A DNA stretch of 24,469 nt from Lachnospiraceae bacterium UBA1251 (GTDB lineage Bacteria > Bacillota > Clostridia > Lachnospirales > Lachnospiraceae): positions 11,804 through 36,272 of the forward strand of contig DBVZ01000123.1 in assembly GCA_002308255.1 (NCBI GenBank), written 5' to 3'. Positions 1-8,071 of the stretch are shown here, piece by piece. The translations under genes and the position numbers were made by a program. Each line of letters starts with the position of its first letter. Positions within the stretch are counted from its first letter, which is position 1. The notes beneath the pieces were generated by a model. It had not been told where the DNA came from. It ran no database searches and was given only the letters and a program-made list of their open reading frames with translations.

Positions 1-1269
1 TTCAACAATGTTCTCCTTTTGCAGGCAAAATATGACGAATTCAGCTATTTCCGCGATTATCAGCCGATGGTGACAGAGGAGACCCTGAAGACGCCCCTTC
101 GCTATGGCTTTCTGGGAACAGATGCGGATCAGGCTGCGTGGAATACGACGTTCGGCAGCTTTGCGGACGGAAGCGCCCGCAGAATGGAACTGCTGAACAC
201 CAATCACAGGCTGACAACGCACAACCGTCAGGGCCTTGCGACGGCTCTGGAGTGGTTCGATCAGGCGGTGACGCTTCCCAATGCGGTGGACTATGCCAGC
301 CAGACCGCGATGAACAAGGAATGGATGACGTTCCTTGCCATGCTGCTGGTCCTCGCGGCGATGTTCCCGTTCATGGAGCTTCTTCTCGGACTGCCGATGT
401 TCCGGTATGTCGCGCAGCAGCTGCCGGATCGCGACACGATGAAGCCGAAGGGGGCCTGGTGGAGAACCGCTGTTATCACCGTACTGGTCTCCGGACTGAC
501 TTTCCCGTTCATGACGCAGCTCGGACATGCGCTGCTGCCTCTCCCGGAAGGCATTTTCCGCATGACGGTCGGCAACGGGTTTATCGGCTGGTACCTGCTG
601 CTGATCCTGGTGATGATCGTGACAATGCTGATCGGCAAAGCGCAGGTGAAGAAGAGGGGAGAGCGCTATAACTGGAACCTCCAGGGCCTCGGGACGCCCG
701 GCAAACGCTACAGCATCAGCGCGGTGCTGCTGATCAAATCGCTGATCCTGGCTTTCCTCATGGTCGGACTCGTCTATGTCGTCAACCTGATCTATTATAA
801 AGCATTTGATCTGGATCTTCGGATCATCTGGCCGTTCTTCCGCCCGATGAACGGGATGAGAACGGGACAGTTCTTCGTTTATATCCTGTTTTTCATGGTC
901 TTCTATGTGCTCAACAACAGCAAGATCATGGCCGGACTCCGCACGAAAGCGACCTATAAACCGGGATTCGGAGGGTTCCTCGGAGACTGGTTCAAGAACT
1001 TCCTGCTCATGGCAGGCGGCGTTCTTCTGGTCGTCCTGATCGAATACATCCCGTTCTTCGCGGGGATCGGGCCCGGCGCGGACCTTCTGTTCGGAAGCAC
1101 GTTCGGCGGACCGTTCATGTCGATCCTGATCCTGTTCGTGCCGCAGGTGCTGTTCTTCAGCATTGCCTGCACGATCACATACCGGCGCACCGGCAATGTG
1201 TACACCGGCGCGTTTGTCTCCGCCATGCTGGCGTGCTGGATCGTGACCGGCGGTTCCTCCTTCCTGTAA
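1..1269 (+). CDS. Polytopic membrane protein, C-terminal part (alpha/beta-hydrolase-like), 5' partial
   Basis: The frame is open from base 1, so the gene begins upstream; a TTG at 19 is an internal Leu codon, not a credible start. The first ~85 visible residues are soluble and include a His-containing stretch (TNHRLTTHNRQGL) followed by a helix, which resembles the catalytic-His end of an alpha/beta hydrolase fold. After this come about eight hydrophobic segments spanning the rest of the protein (~420 residues visible), ending in GGSSFL. Hydrolases with a long C-terminal membrane domain occur in Clostridia, and this is my best guess. The hydrolase call rests on a short segment only; the nucleophile and acid residues lie outside the window. 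It ends 3 bases before the next start, so the two genes are probably cotranscribed. A plain multi-TM protein of unknown function is the alternative. Confidence 0.6.
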   Translation, partial: FNNVLLLQAKYDEFSYFRDYQPMVTEETLKTPLRYGFLGTDADQAAWNTTFGSFADGSARRMELLNTNHRLTTHNRQGLATALEWFDQAVTLPNAVDYASQTAMNKEWMTFLAMLLVLAAMFPFMELLLGLPMFRYVAQQLPDRDTMKPKGAWWRTAVITVLVSGLTFPFMTQLGHALLPLPEGIFRMTVGNGFIGWYLLLILVMIVTMLIGKAQVKKRGERYNWNLQGLGTPGKRYSISAVLLIKSLILAFLMVGLVYVVNLIYYKAFDLDLRIIWPFFRPMNGMRTGQFFVYILFFMVFYVLNNSKIMAGLRTKATYKPGFGGFLGDWFKNFLLMAGGVLLVVLIEYIPFFAGIGPGADLLFGSTFGGPFMSILILFVPQVLFFSIACTITYRRTGNVYTGAFVSAMLACWIVTGGSSFL

Positions 1270-1272
1270 AAT

Positions 1273-4209
1273 ATGAATAATAATCACATTGCCCCCGGAA
1301 CACAGAAAGAAAGAGAACACGTGGTGATCGGCATCCTGGCACATGTGGATGCCGGAAAGACCACGCTCTCGGAAGCGCTGCTGTATCTGGGCGGATCCAT
1401 CCGGAAGATGGGAAGGGTGGATACGAAAGACGCTTTTCTGGATACGGACGAGACCGAACGCGCCAGGGGGATCACGATCTACTCGAAAATGGCGCAGTTC
1501 CGGTCGCGCCCGCCGTATGCGAGGCTTTATACGCTGCTGGACACGCCGGGACATTCCGACTTCGGCGCGGAGACCGAACGGGCGATCCCGATGCTGGACG
1601 CCGCAGTGCTGCTGATCAGTGCGGCGGACGGCGTCAATGTGCAGGTCCGGCAGCTTTTTGACCTGCTCCGGGTCTACCGGGTGCCTGTTCTGATCTTTGT
1701 AAATAAAATGGATCAGATCTCCCAAGCGGACGATGAAGAAGAACACAGAAAGGCGCTTCTTTCGGAGATCCGGGAAAAACTGACGGAAAATGCCGTCGAC
1801 TTTACGGACGGAGCGGGCGATGAGCAGGTGCAGGAGCAGATCGCTTTCTGCGCGGATGATGAAGCGCTTCTGGAACGGGTGATGGAGGGAACGGCGGTCA
1901 CAGACGGGGAGATCGGGAAAATGGTCTCCGAACGAACGCTGTTTCCGGTCCTGTTCGGGTCCGCATTGAAAATGCAGGGTGTGGAACCACTGATGGAGGT
2001 GCTGGACCGGTTCGTGACGGTGCCTTCCTATCCCGCGGAGTTTGCTGCCCGTGTTTACAAGATCGTAAGAGACGCCTCCGGGGAGAGGGAGACCTGGCTG
2101 AAGATAACAGGCGGGTCGCTGGCGGTGCGGCAGCAGCTTAATTATCAGAAAGCCGAAACGGAGGGCACGCCGGATCCGGAACAGGAAGAGGAAACGCCCG
2201 CGGACACAGCGGTCAGTGAAAAGATCAATCAGATTCGCGTATACAACGGGGAACGCTATGAGACGCTACGGGAAGCAGACGCCGGCACGGTGTGTGCGGT
2301 TACCGGACTTACCGGAACTTATGCGGGACAGGGACTCGGAGCCCAGAGCGGGAACGTGCAGGGGCTTCTGGAAGCTCCTCTTATGTGGGAGATCCTTCTG
2401 CCGCAGAATGTGGATCCTTTCCGCGCATTCCGTCTGCTGAAGCCCCTGGAGGAAGAGGAGCCGATGCTGCGGCTGTCCTATGACGAGAGACGCCGTGTGA
2501 TCCGCGCTCGCCTGATGGGGCAGGTGCAGAGGGAAATTATCAGGGAACGCGTCAGAAAGAGATGCGGCTTTGACATTTCCTTCGGCAGGCCGTCCGTTGT
2601 GTACAAGGAAACGATCGCGTCCGCCGTGGAGGGAGTCGGGCATTTTGAGCCTCTCCGGCACTACGCGGAAGTGCATCTTCTGCTGGAGCCCGGCGAACCG
2701 GGAAGCGGGATCATTCTGGAGAGCCGCTGCAGTACGGATGTTCTGGCAAGGCAGTATCAGAATGTCGTCCTGTCGCAGCTCGCGAGAAGAAGGCACCGGG
2801 GCGTGCTGACGGGATCGGAACTTACGGATGTAAAGATCACCCTTCTCGGGGGAAGGGCGCATATCAAGCATACGGAAGGGGGAGATTTCCGGCAGGCAGC
2901 GTTCCGGGCGGTGAGACAGGGACTCATGATGGCGGAGAACGTCCTGCTCGAACCGTATTATGATTTCGAGATGACGCTCCCGCAGGATACTCTCGGCCGT
3001 GCACTGAAGGATCTCACCGAAATGAACGCGGCTTTCCGCCAGCCGGAAACGGACGGGACGTCCGCGGTGATCACCGGAAGCGCCCCGGTAACCGCTATAG
3101 ACGCGTATCAGGAGGAACTGACCGCTTATACGAAAGGGGAAGGCGTACTGAAACTCCGGCAGGGAACCTACCGGCCGTGTGCGCAAGCGCAGAAAGTCGT
3201 GGAAGAGACCGGTTATGACCCGGATGCCGACAAGGGACAGCCTTCCGCTTCTGTTTTCTGCTCACACGGAGCGGGAATGCTGGTCCCCTGGTACGAAGTG
3301 AGAGACTATATGCATCTGGATACCGGATGGAGACCGGGAAACGGCCGGACCGAAACGGAAGCCTCCGAACTCCGGGAGTATGCCGGAAACGGTGTCTCGC
3401 GCGCAGGTGCGGCGAGGGAGAACGACGGGAGCGCCGCCCGCGTAACGGAGCAGGCCGGACGGGCAGCCGTTTTGTCAGGGGCTTCGCAGGGCGGATGGGA
3501 TTCCTATGGGAGGCATATCGGGAAGACCGACGACCAGAGCTTTAAGGACAGGGAGTCGCGCCGGTTCGCCGCGGAAGAGGAGCTCATGGCTATTTTCGAG
3601 AAGACGTACGGGCCGGTGAAAAGGAATCTTCCGCAGGAGGAGAAACCGCGTGAGCGCATTTACGGAGACCGAACTCCGCGTCCCGGAAAACCGCGTCCGA
3701 GGCCGGAGAAAGAGTATCTTCTCGTCGACGGATACAACATGATCTTCGCCTGGGACACGCTGCGGGAACTGGCGCAGAAAGATATCAAGGCGGCAAGAGA
3801 CCTGCTGATCGATATTCTGGCGGATTATGCAGGGTATGCGTCCTTTTCCGTGATCTGCGTATTTGATGCGTATAAGGTGGCGGAAGGCCGTGAGCGGGTC
3901 CTCAGGTACCAGACGATCGACGTTGTCTTTACGAAAGAAGCGGAGACTGCGGATCAGTATATCGAAAAAACGGCCCATGAACTCAAAAAGCGTTACGGCG
4001 TGACCGTGGCGACATCCGATGCGGTCGAACAGATCATCATTTTCAGTGCCGGCGCGAGGAGAATGTCCGCGGCGGATCTTCTGTACGAGATCAGCGAGAG
4101 CCGGAAAGCAGTCCGGGAGAAGATCGCGCGGGAGATACAGGTGAGAGACGGCAGGCTGCATACGTCCCTGGCGGATAAAGTGGAGGCAGCTGTGAAGCAT
4201 AGTAAATAG
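1273..4209 (+). CDS. TetM/EF-G-like ribosomal GTPase fused to a C-terminal NYN (YacP/Rae1-type) nuclease domain
   Basis: A 978-residue translational GTPase. All G motifs are intact: P-loop AHVDAGKT (23-30), RARGITI switch I (63-69), DTPGH (90-94) and NKMD (144-147). EF-G-like domains II-V follow to about residue 690, closest in style to TetM/TetO ribosomal protection proteins. A charged, Gly/Pro-rich linker (~690-813) leads to a NYN/PIN-like domain (~814-970) with acidic residues where the fold places its metal site: Asp819 in LLVDGYN, Asp865 in VFDAY, Asp894 in TADQYIE, Asp916 in ATSD. This matches YacP/Rae1, known in Bacillus subtilis to cut mRNA in the ribosomal A site. The domain-IV loop corresponding to TetM YSPVSTPADF reads AHIKHTEGGDF, so tetracycline protection is doubtful. 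I infer a ribosome-remodelling or rescue factor that positions an mRNA endonuclease. The ATG lies 3 bases after the previous stop with a weak ribosome site; a GTG at 1321 is a less likely start. Confidence 0.88.
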   Translation: MNNNHIAPGTQKEREHVVIGILAHVDAGKTTLSEALLYLGGSIRKMGRVDTKDAFLDTDETERARGITIYSKMAQFRSRPPYARLYTLLDTPGHSDFGAETERAIPMLDAAVLLISAADGVNVQVRQLFDLLRVYRVPVLIFVNKMDQISQADDEEEHRKALLSEIREKLTENAVDFTDGAGDEQVQEQIAFCADDEALLERVMEGTAVTDGEIGKMVSERTLFPVLFGSALKMQGVEPLMEVLDRFVTVPSYPAEFAARVYKIVRDASGERETWLKITGGSLAVRQQLNYQKAETEGTPDPEQEEETPADTAVSEKINQIRVYNGERYETLREADAGTVCAVTGLTGTYAGQGLGAQSGNVQGLLEAPLMWEILLPQNVDPFRAFRLLKPLEEEEPMLRLSYDERRRVIRARLMGQVQREIIRERVRKRCGFDISFGRPSVVYKETIASAVEGVGHFEPLRHYAEVHLLLEPGEPGSGIILESRCSTDVLARQYQNVVLSQLARRRHRGVLTGSELTDVKITLLGGRAHIKHTEGGDFRQAAFRAVRQGLMMAENVLLEPYYDFEMTLPQDTLGRALKDLTEMNAAFRQPETDGTSAVITGSAPVTAIDAYQEELTAYTKGEGVLKLRQGTYRPCAQAQKVVEETGYDPDADKGQPSASVFCSHGAGMLVPWYEVRDYMHLDTGWRPGNGRTETEASELREYAGNGVSRAGAARENDGSAARVTEQAGRAAVLSGASQGGWDSYGRHIGKTDDQSFKDRESRRFAAEEELMAIFEKTYGPVKRNLPQEEKPRERIYGDRTPRPGKPRPRPEKEYLLVDGYNMIFAWDTLRELAQKDIKAARDLLIDILADYAGYASFSVICVFDAYKVAEGRERVLRYQTIDVVFTKEAETADQYIEKTAHELKKRYGVTVATSDAVEQIIIFSAGARRMSAADLLYEISESRKAVREKIAREIQVRDGRLHTSLADKVEAAVKHSK

Positions 4210-4252
4210 AATACGAAAGAGCTGTTAAACTGTCGGAAAGATAAAGAAGGTA

Positions 4253-4281
4253 TTTACAAATCATAAAGATAAATTTAAAAT
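4253..4281 (+). promoter_or_regulatory. Sigma-A-type promoter candidate for the rnf operon
   Basis: TTTACA (4253-4258), 17-base spacer, TAAAAT (4276-4281) in the AT-rich part of the 244-base gap before rnfC. Both boxes match the vegetative consensus at 4-5 of 6 positions with optimal spacing. The predicted transcript would begin near 4288 and carry a ~165-base leader that includes the hairpin at 4303-4342. Confidence 0.4.
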
Positions 4282-4302
4282 TATCATAAATAATTATCCG
4301 GG

Positions 4303-4345
4303 AAATCGAGAAGCCAGAGGACAGTCTGACTTCGCGATTTTTCGT
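4303..4345 (+). terminator. Hairpin with T-run in the rnf leader (terminator of the GTPase gene or attenuator)
   Basis: AAATCGAGAAG (4303-4313) pairs with CTTCGCGATTT (4330-4340) with one mismatch; the loop contains a further CAGA/TCTG pairing, and TT-C-GT follows the stem. It could end transcription of the upstream GTPase gene. Because it lies downstream of the promoter candidate at 4253-4281 it could also attenuate rnf. The T-tract is short, so strength is uncertain. From here to 4440 only a weak GGGC/GCCC hairpin followed by ATTTTT (about 4359-4386) is visible. Confidence 0.45.
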
Positions 4346-4453
4346 CGTGTCAAAAGCGGGGGCTTGAGGCAGATGCCCGGATTTTTACGGCGCACTGCGG
4401 AGAAAGACCGCGGCGGCTGAAGAACCCAACGAAAAGGCGTGAAAGGAGAACAC

Positions 4454-5812
4454 ATGTCCAAAGACACATTTCGCGGCGGCGTCCACCCGAATGACCAGAA
4501 GGCGCTGACCCGCGATTCGAAGCTTCAGGTCTATGAAGCATCCGGAGATATGGTCTTTCCACTGTCGCAGCACATCGGAAAACCTGCGAAGGCGATCGTG
4601 AAGAAAAATGACGAAGTCCTCGTGGGACAGGTGATCGCGGAAGCGGACGGCTTCGTTTCGGCAAATATCGTCTGCTCCTGCTCCGGCAAGGTCAAGGCGC
4701 TCGAGAAGAGAAGAACTCTTTCCGGGACGATGGCGGACTGCATCGTGATCGACAACGACGGGGAGTACCGGAAAGTCGAGGGGGAGGGGACGGAAAATGA
4801 CGTCGAACAGCTCTCGGATGATGAGATCCTCGGAAAGATCAAGGATGCGGGCATCGTAGGTCTCGGAGGCGCAGGCTTCCCGACACATGTGAAACTGAGA
4901 CCGAAAGATCCGAAAGCGATCCGCTATATCATCGCCAACGGCGCGGAGTGCGAGCCGTATATCACCTGTAACGATCAGCTGATGCGCACGCAGGCGGATG
5001 CCGTGATCGACGGTCTCTCCATTATGCTCCGCCTCTTCCCGAACGCGGAAGGCGTCGTCGGTATCGAAAAGAATAAACCGGAGGCGATTGCGGCGATGAC
5101 AAAAGCTGCTGCTGGAAAGGAAAGAATCCGTGTTCTTCCTCTGCAGACCAAATACCCGCAGGGCGGTGAGCGCAACCTGATCAGCGTGATCGCGGGGGTT
5201 GATTTCCCGGCGAACCAGCTTCCGGCGGATGTCGGATGCATCGTGGAAAATGTCGGGACTATTTTTGCAATCGAACAGGCTGTCCGGTTCAATGAACCTC
5301 TGATCCGTCACGGGATTACCGTGAGCGGGGATGCCGTGGCGAATCCCGGCAATTTCGACGTACGGATCGGTACCAGTTTCTATGAACTGCTGGAGGCAGC
5401 AGGCGGCATCAAGGAAGGTGCGGAACTGAAAAAGGCTCTTGCCGGCGGCCCGATGATGGGCATCGCGATGAGCTCGCTCGATGTGCCGATCCAGAAGACA
5501 AGCAACGCGCTGACACTGCTGACCGTTGATGAGAATGTAATCGCCGGCGAGCAGATGACAGCCTGCCTGCGCTGCGGACGCTGCGCGACGGTCTGCCCGA
5601 TGGGGCTGATCCCGCAGCTCATGGCGTTCGCGATCGAGAAAAACGATATGGAGCGGTATGAGAAAAAGCTTTACGGACTGGAATGCGTGGCCTGCGGCTC
5701 CTGCAGCTTCACCTGTCCGGCAAGAAGGCCTCTCATGCAGATGTTTAAACAGACGAAAGCGGAGATCCTTGCACAGAAGAGAGCAGCCATGATGGCGGGA
5801 GGTAAAAAATGA
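4454..5812 (+). CDS. rnfC: Rnf complex subunit C (NADH/FMN and 4Fe-4S peripheral subunit)
   Basis: The 452-residue cytoplasmic subunit through which the Rnf complex exchanges electrons with NAD(H). The N-terminus FRGGVHPNDQK is the RnfC signature; the flavin/nucleotide loop GLGGAGFPTH is at ~135-144; the central region ends with two ferredoxin-type clusters, CLRCGRCATVCP (from 371) and CVACGSCSFTCP (from 411). Size is usual for clostridial RnfC. The frame extends upstream to a GTG at 4439, but AAAGGAGA sits five bases before the ATG at 4454, which I take as the start. First gene of a tight rnfC-DG-E-A-B operon; its stop overlaps the next ATG as ATGA. Confidence 0.96.
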   Translation: MSKDTFRGGVHPNDQKALTRDSKLQVYEASGDMVFPLSQHIGKPAKAIVKKNDEVLVGQVIAEADGFVSANIVCSCSGKVKALEKRRTLSGTMADCIVIDNDGEYRKVEGEGTENDVEQLSDDEILGKIKDAGIVGLGGAGFPTHVKLRPKDPKAIRYIIANGAECEPYITCNDQLMRTQADAVIDGLSIMLRLFPNAEGVVGIEKNKPEAIAAMTKAAAGKERIRVLPLQTKYPQGGERNLISVIAGVDFPANQLPADVGCIVENVGTIFAIEQAVRFNEPLIRHGITVSGDAVANPGNFDVRIGTSFYELLEAAGGIKEGAELKKALAGGPMMGIAMSSLDVPIQKTSNALTLLTVDENVIAGEQMTACLRCGRCATVCPMGLIPQLMAFAIEKNDMERYEKKLYGLECVACGSCSFTCPARRPLMQMFKQTKAEILAQKRAAMMAGGKK

Positions 5813-7386
5813 ATAATATGCTGAACATTTCCTCCAGCCCGCATGTACGGGACAAAAGAACGACCAGTTCCGTGATGTACTGCGTCGCGCTGGCCCTGCT
5901 TCCGGCAGCGATCACCGGCGTCTGGAATCACGGATGGCATGCTTTGTTTGTGATCCTCGCCTCCGTGATCACGGCGCTTCTTTCGGAAACTGTATTTAAT
6001 TATATTGTGAAAAAGCCGAATACGGTGAAAGACGGCAGTGCAGTCGTGACCGGACTTTTGCTTGCCCTCTGCCTGCCCGCGACCGTTCCGCTTTATGTTC
6101 CGGTCATCGGTGCTCTGGTGGCGATCATCATCGTCAAGTGTTTCTTTGGCGGACTCGGAAAGAACTTTATCAACCCGGCACTTGCTGCGAGATGCTTCCT
6201 GCTGATCTCTTTCAGCCAGACGGTGACGACCTTTAAGGTCGACGGAGTTTCCGCAGCGACACCGCTTGCGGACCTCAAAGCGGGAACCGTGGTCAGTCTG
6301 ACGAAGATGTACCTCGGGACATCGAACGGGGTCATCGGCAACTGCATTATCGCCCTCCTCGTCGGAGGACTTGCGCTTTGGGCACTGGATATCATTTCCT
6401 GGGAGATCCCCGTTTCGGTGATCGTGTCCTTTACCCTGTTTATGGCGCTGTTCGGAGGACAGGGCTTTGATCCGCTGTTCCTGCTTGCCCACCTTCTGGG
6501 CGGCGGCGTGATCATGGGCGCGTTCTTCATGGCGACCGATTACGTCACTTCTCCGGTCACCGGGACAGGACAGCTCGTGTACGGTGCGTGCATCGGTATT
6601 CTCGGAGGACTGTTCCGCGTTCTTGGAAGTGCGGCGGACTCTTTCAGCTACGCAATCATAATTTCGAACCTGTTTGTGCCGGTCATCGACCAGTTTATCG
6701 TGCCAAAGCCGTTCGCTTACCGCAAGTCTTCGATCGAGGCACGTTCGGAAGAAGGAAAGAAGCCGTTCTGGACGAAGTTCCCGAAGGCTGCGGCTATCCT
6801 GACTGTGATCACTCTGGTCGCGGGCGTGGCACTGAGCGGTGTTTACGGTCTTACGAAGGAATCGATCGAAGAACAGAAGGCTATGAAGGAAAGAGAGTCC
6901 TACGTCGCGGTGTGCCCGGGAGCGGAGAGCTTCGAATCGACGGATGCGATCAAGGCTGCGATCGAAGAACAAGGCGAAGATTCTTACGGTTCCGACTTCG
7001 GAAGAGTTTCCATTAAAGACGCCGCTGTCGGCAAAGATGCATCCGGCAATATCGTCGGATATGTCGTGAGCGTGACGACGCATGACGGATTTGACGGAGA
7101 CATCACGCTTTCGATCGGCATCGGCGCAGACGGTTCTACAACAGGCATTTCCTTCACGGAACTCAATGAGACGGCAGGAATGGGCATGAGAGCGGATGAG
7201 CCGGAGTTTAAAGACCAGTTCACCGGCAGAACGGCCTCACGCTTTACGCTGAATAAGGCGGGCGGCTCTACGGCGGAGGACGAGATCAATTCGGTCTCCG
7301 GTGCTTCGATCACGTCCGGCGCGGTCGTGAATGCCGTCAATGCAGGCCTCGACTTCTATGAGAATGTCATGAAGGGAGGAAACTGA
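5809..7386 (+). CDS. rnfDG: Fused Rnf subunits D and G (membrane FMN subunit plus extracytosolic FMN subunit)
   Basis: One uninterrupted 525-codon frame encodes two normally separate subunits. Residues 1 to ~308 are RnfD: about nine to ten TM helices, a MATDYVTSPVTGTG motif in which a Thr (candidate Thr251) is the expected covalent FMN site, and the usual VPKPF-type end. A short charged linker (~309-322) leads into RnfG: one TM helix (~323-345) and an FMN_bind domain ending in SVSGASITSG, where Ser500 is the residue ApbE would flavinylate (family motif DxxS/TGAS/T; the Asp position is Asn here). The order D then G matches the usual gene order. Topology is consistent if RnfD ends in the cytoplasm and the RnfG helix crosses outward. 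GGGAGG six bases upstream supports the ATG at 5809; an ATG at 5818 is possible. No stop, remnant start or ribosome site suggesting a sequencing error was seen at the junction. Confidence 0.93.
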   Translation: MNNMLNISSSPHVRDKRTTSSVMYCVALALLPAAITGVWNHGWHALFVILASVITALLSETVFNYIVKKPNTVKDGSAVVTGLLLALCLPATVPLYVPVIGALVAIIIVKCFFGGLGKNFINPALAARCFLLISFSQTVTTFKVDGVSAATPLADLKAGTVVSLTKMYLGTSNGVIGNCIIALLVGGLALWALDIISWEIPVSVIVSFTLFMALFGGQGFDPLFLLAHLLGGGVIMGAFFMATDYVTSPVTGTGQLVYGACIGILGGLFRVLGSAADSFSYAIIISNLFVPVIDQFIVPKPFAYRKSSIEARSEEGKKPFWTKFPKAAAILTVITLVAGVALSGVYGLTKESIEEQKAMKERESYVAVCPGAESFESTDAIKAAIEEQGEDSYGSDFGRVSIKDAAVGKDASGNIVGYVVSVTTHDGFDGDITLSIGIGADGSTTGISFTELNETAGMGMRADEPEFKDQFTGRTASRFTLNKAGGSTAEDEINSVSGASITSGAVVNAVNAGLDFYENVMKGGN

Positions 7387-7387
7387 G

Positions 7388-8071
7388 ATGAATAAATACG
7401 TAGAACGCCTTTACAACGGCATTATCAAAGAGAACCCGACACTTGTCCTGATGCTCGGCATGTGCCCGACGCTCGCCGTCTCGACGAGAGCGATGAACGG
7501 CATCGGCATGGGACTGTCCACGACGGCGGTCCTGGTCCTCTCCAATCTGGTGATCTCTCTTCTGCGGAAAGTCATTCCCGATGATGTGCGTCTGCCCTGC
7601 TACATCGTAGTCGTGGCTTCGCTCGTCACGGTCACGGAACTCCTGATCGAGGGATATCTCCCCTCTGTCTACGAGGCACTCGGCATCTATATTCCGCTGA
7701 TCGTCGTCAACTGCATCATCCTCGGGCGTGCCGAGGCATATGCGAACAAAAATACGCCCGGGCTTGCTGTCATGGACGGCATCGGCATGGGAGTAGGCTT
7801 TACGCTGGCGCTGACGCTTGCCGGCCTCATCCGTGAATTCCTCGGCAACGGCACGGCGTTCGGCATCCAGGTAATTCCGAAGAGCGTGGAACCGATCGGC
7901 ATCTTTGTGAAGGCGCCCGGCGCGTTCCTTGTCATCGCGTTCATCATCATGGTGCAGAACGCACTGAATATCAAGACCAGACAGAAACAGCTCGTGGAAG
8001 AAGGCTGTGACGGTAAATGCGCCGCCTGCAGCATGAAATGCGATAAAGCAGGAGAGGAGGCAGCGAAATGA
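7388..8071 (+). CDS. rnfE: Rnf complex subunit E with a Cys-rich C-terminal tail
   Basis: A 227-residue, six-TM-type subunit of the RnfE/NqrD family, one of two inverted homologous subunits forming the membrane core of Rnf. The family Cys residues that hold the buried 2Fe-2S centre are present: Cys26 in LGMCPT and Cys109 in VNCIILGRA. The cytoplasmic C-terminal tail carries four Cys in a C-x3-C-x2-C-x3-C arrangement (207, 211, 214, 218), which looks like an extra metal or cluster site. A ribosome site GGGAGG lies in the end of the preceding gene, and the start is 1 base after its stop. It ends overlapping rnfA by four bases. Confidence 0.95.
   Translation: MNKYVERLYNGIIKENPTLVLMLGMCPTLAVSTRAMNGIGMGLSTTAVLVLSNLVISLLRKVIPDDVRLPCYIVVVASLVTVTELLIEGYLPSVYEALGIYIPLIVVNCIILGRAEAYANKNTPGLAVMDGIGMGVGFTLALTLAGLIREFLGNGTAFGIQVIPKSVEPIGIFVKAPGAFLVIAFIIMVQNALNIKTRQKQLVEEGCDGKCAACSMKCDKAGEEAAK

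Noticed and set aside
1273..4209. Annotation as an acquired tetracycline resistance gene
   Set aside because: The tip loop of domain IV lacks the TetM Ser-Pro-Val motif, a NYN domain is fused, and no mobile element flanks the gene.
4359..4386. GGGC/GCCC hairpin followed by ATTTTT in the rnf leader
   Set aside because: The stem is only four base pairs; too weak to call a terminator.
5671..7083. Long antisense open frame (470 codons) opposite rnfC/rnfDG
   Set aside because: It mirrors the codon bias of the sense genes, has Arg/His/Asp-rich low-quality sequence, no ribosome site and no recognisable domain.
5809..7386. Frameshift or pseudogene at the rnfD/rnfG junction
   Set aside because: The frame is continuous, both halves keep their motifs, and the linker is normal sequence; treated as a genuine fusion.
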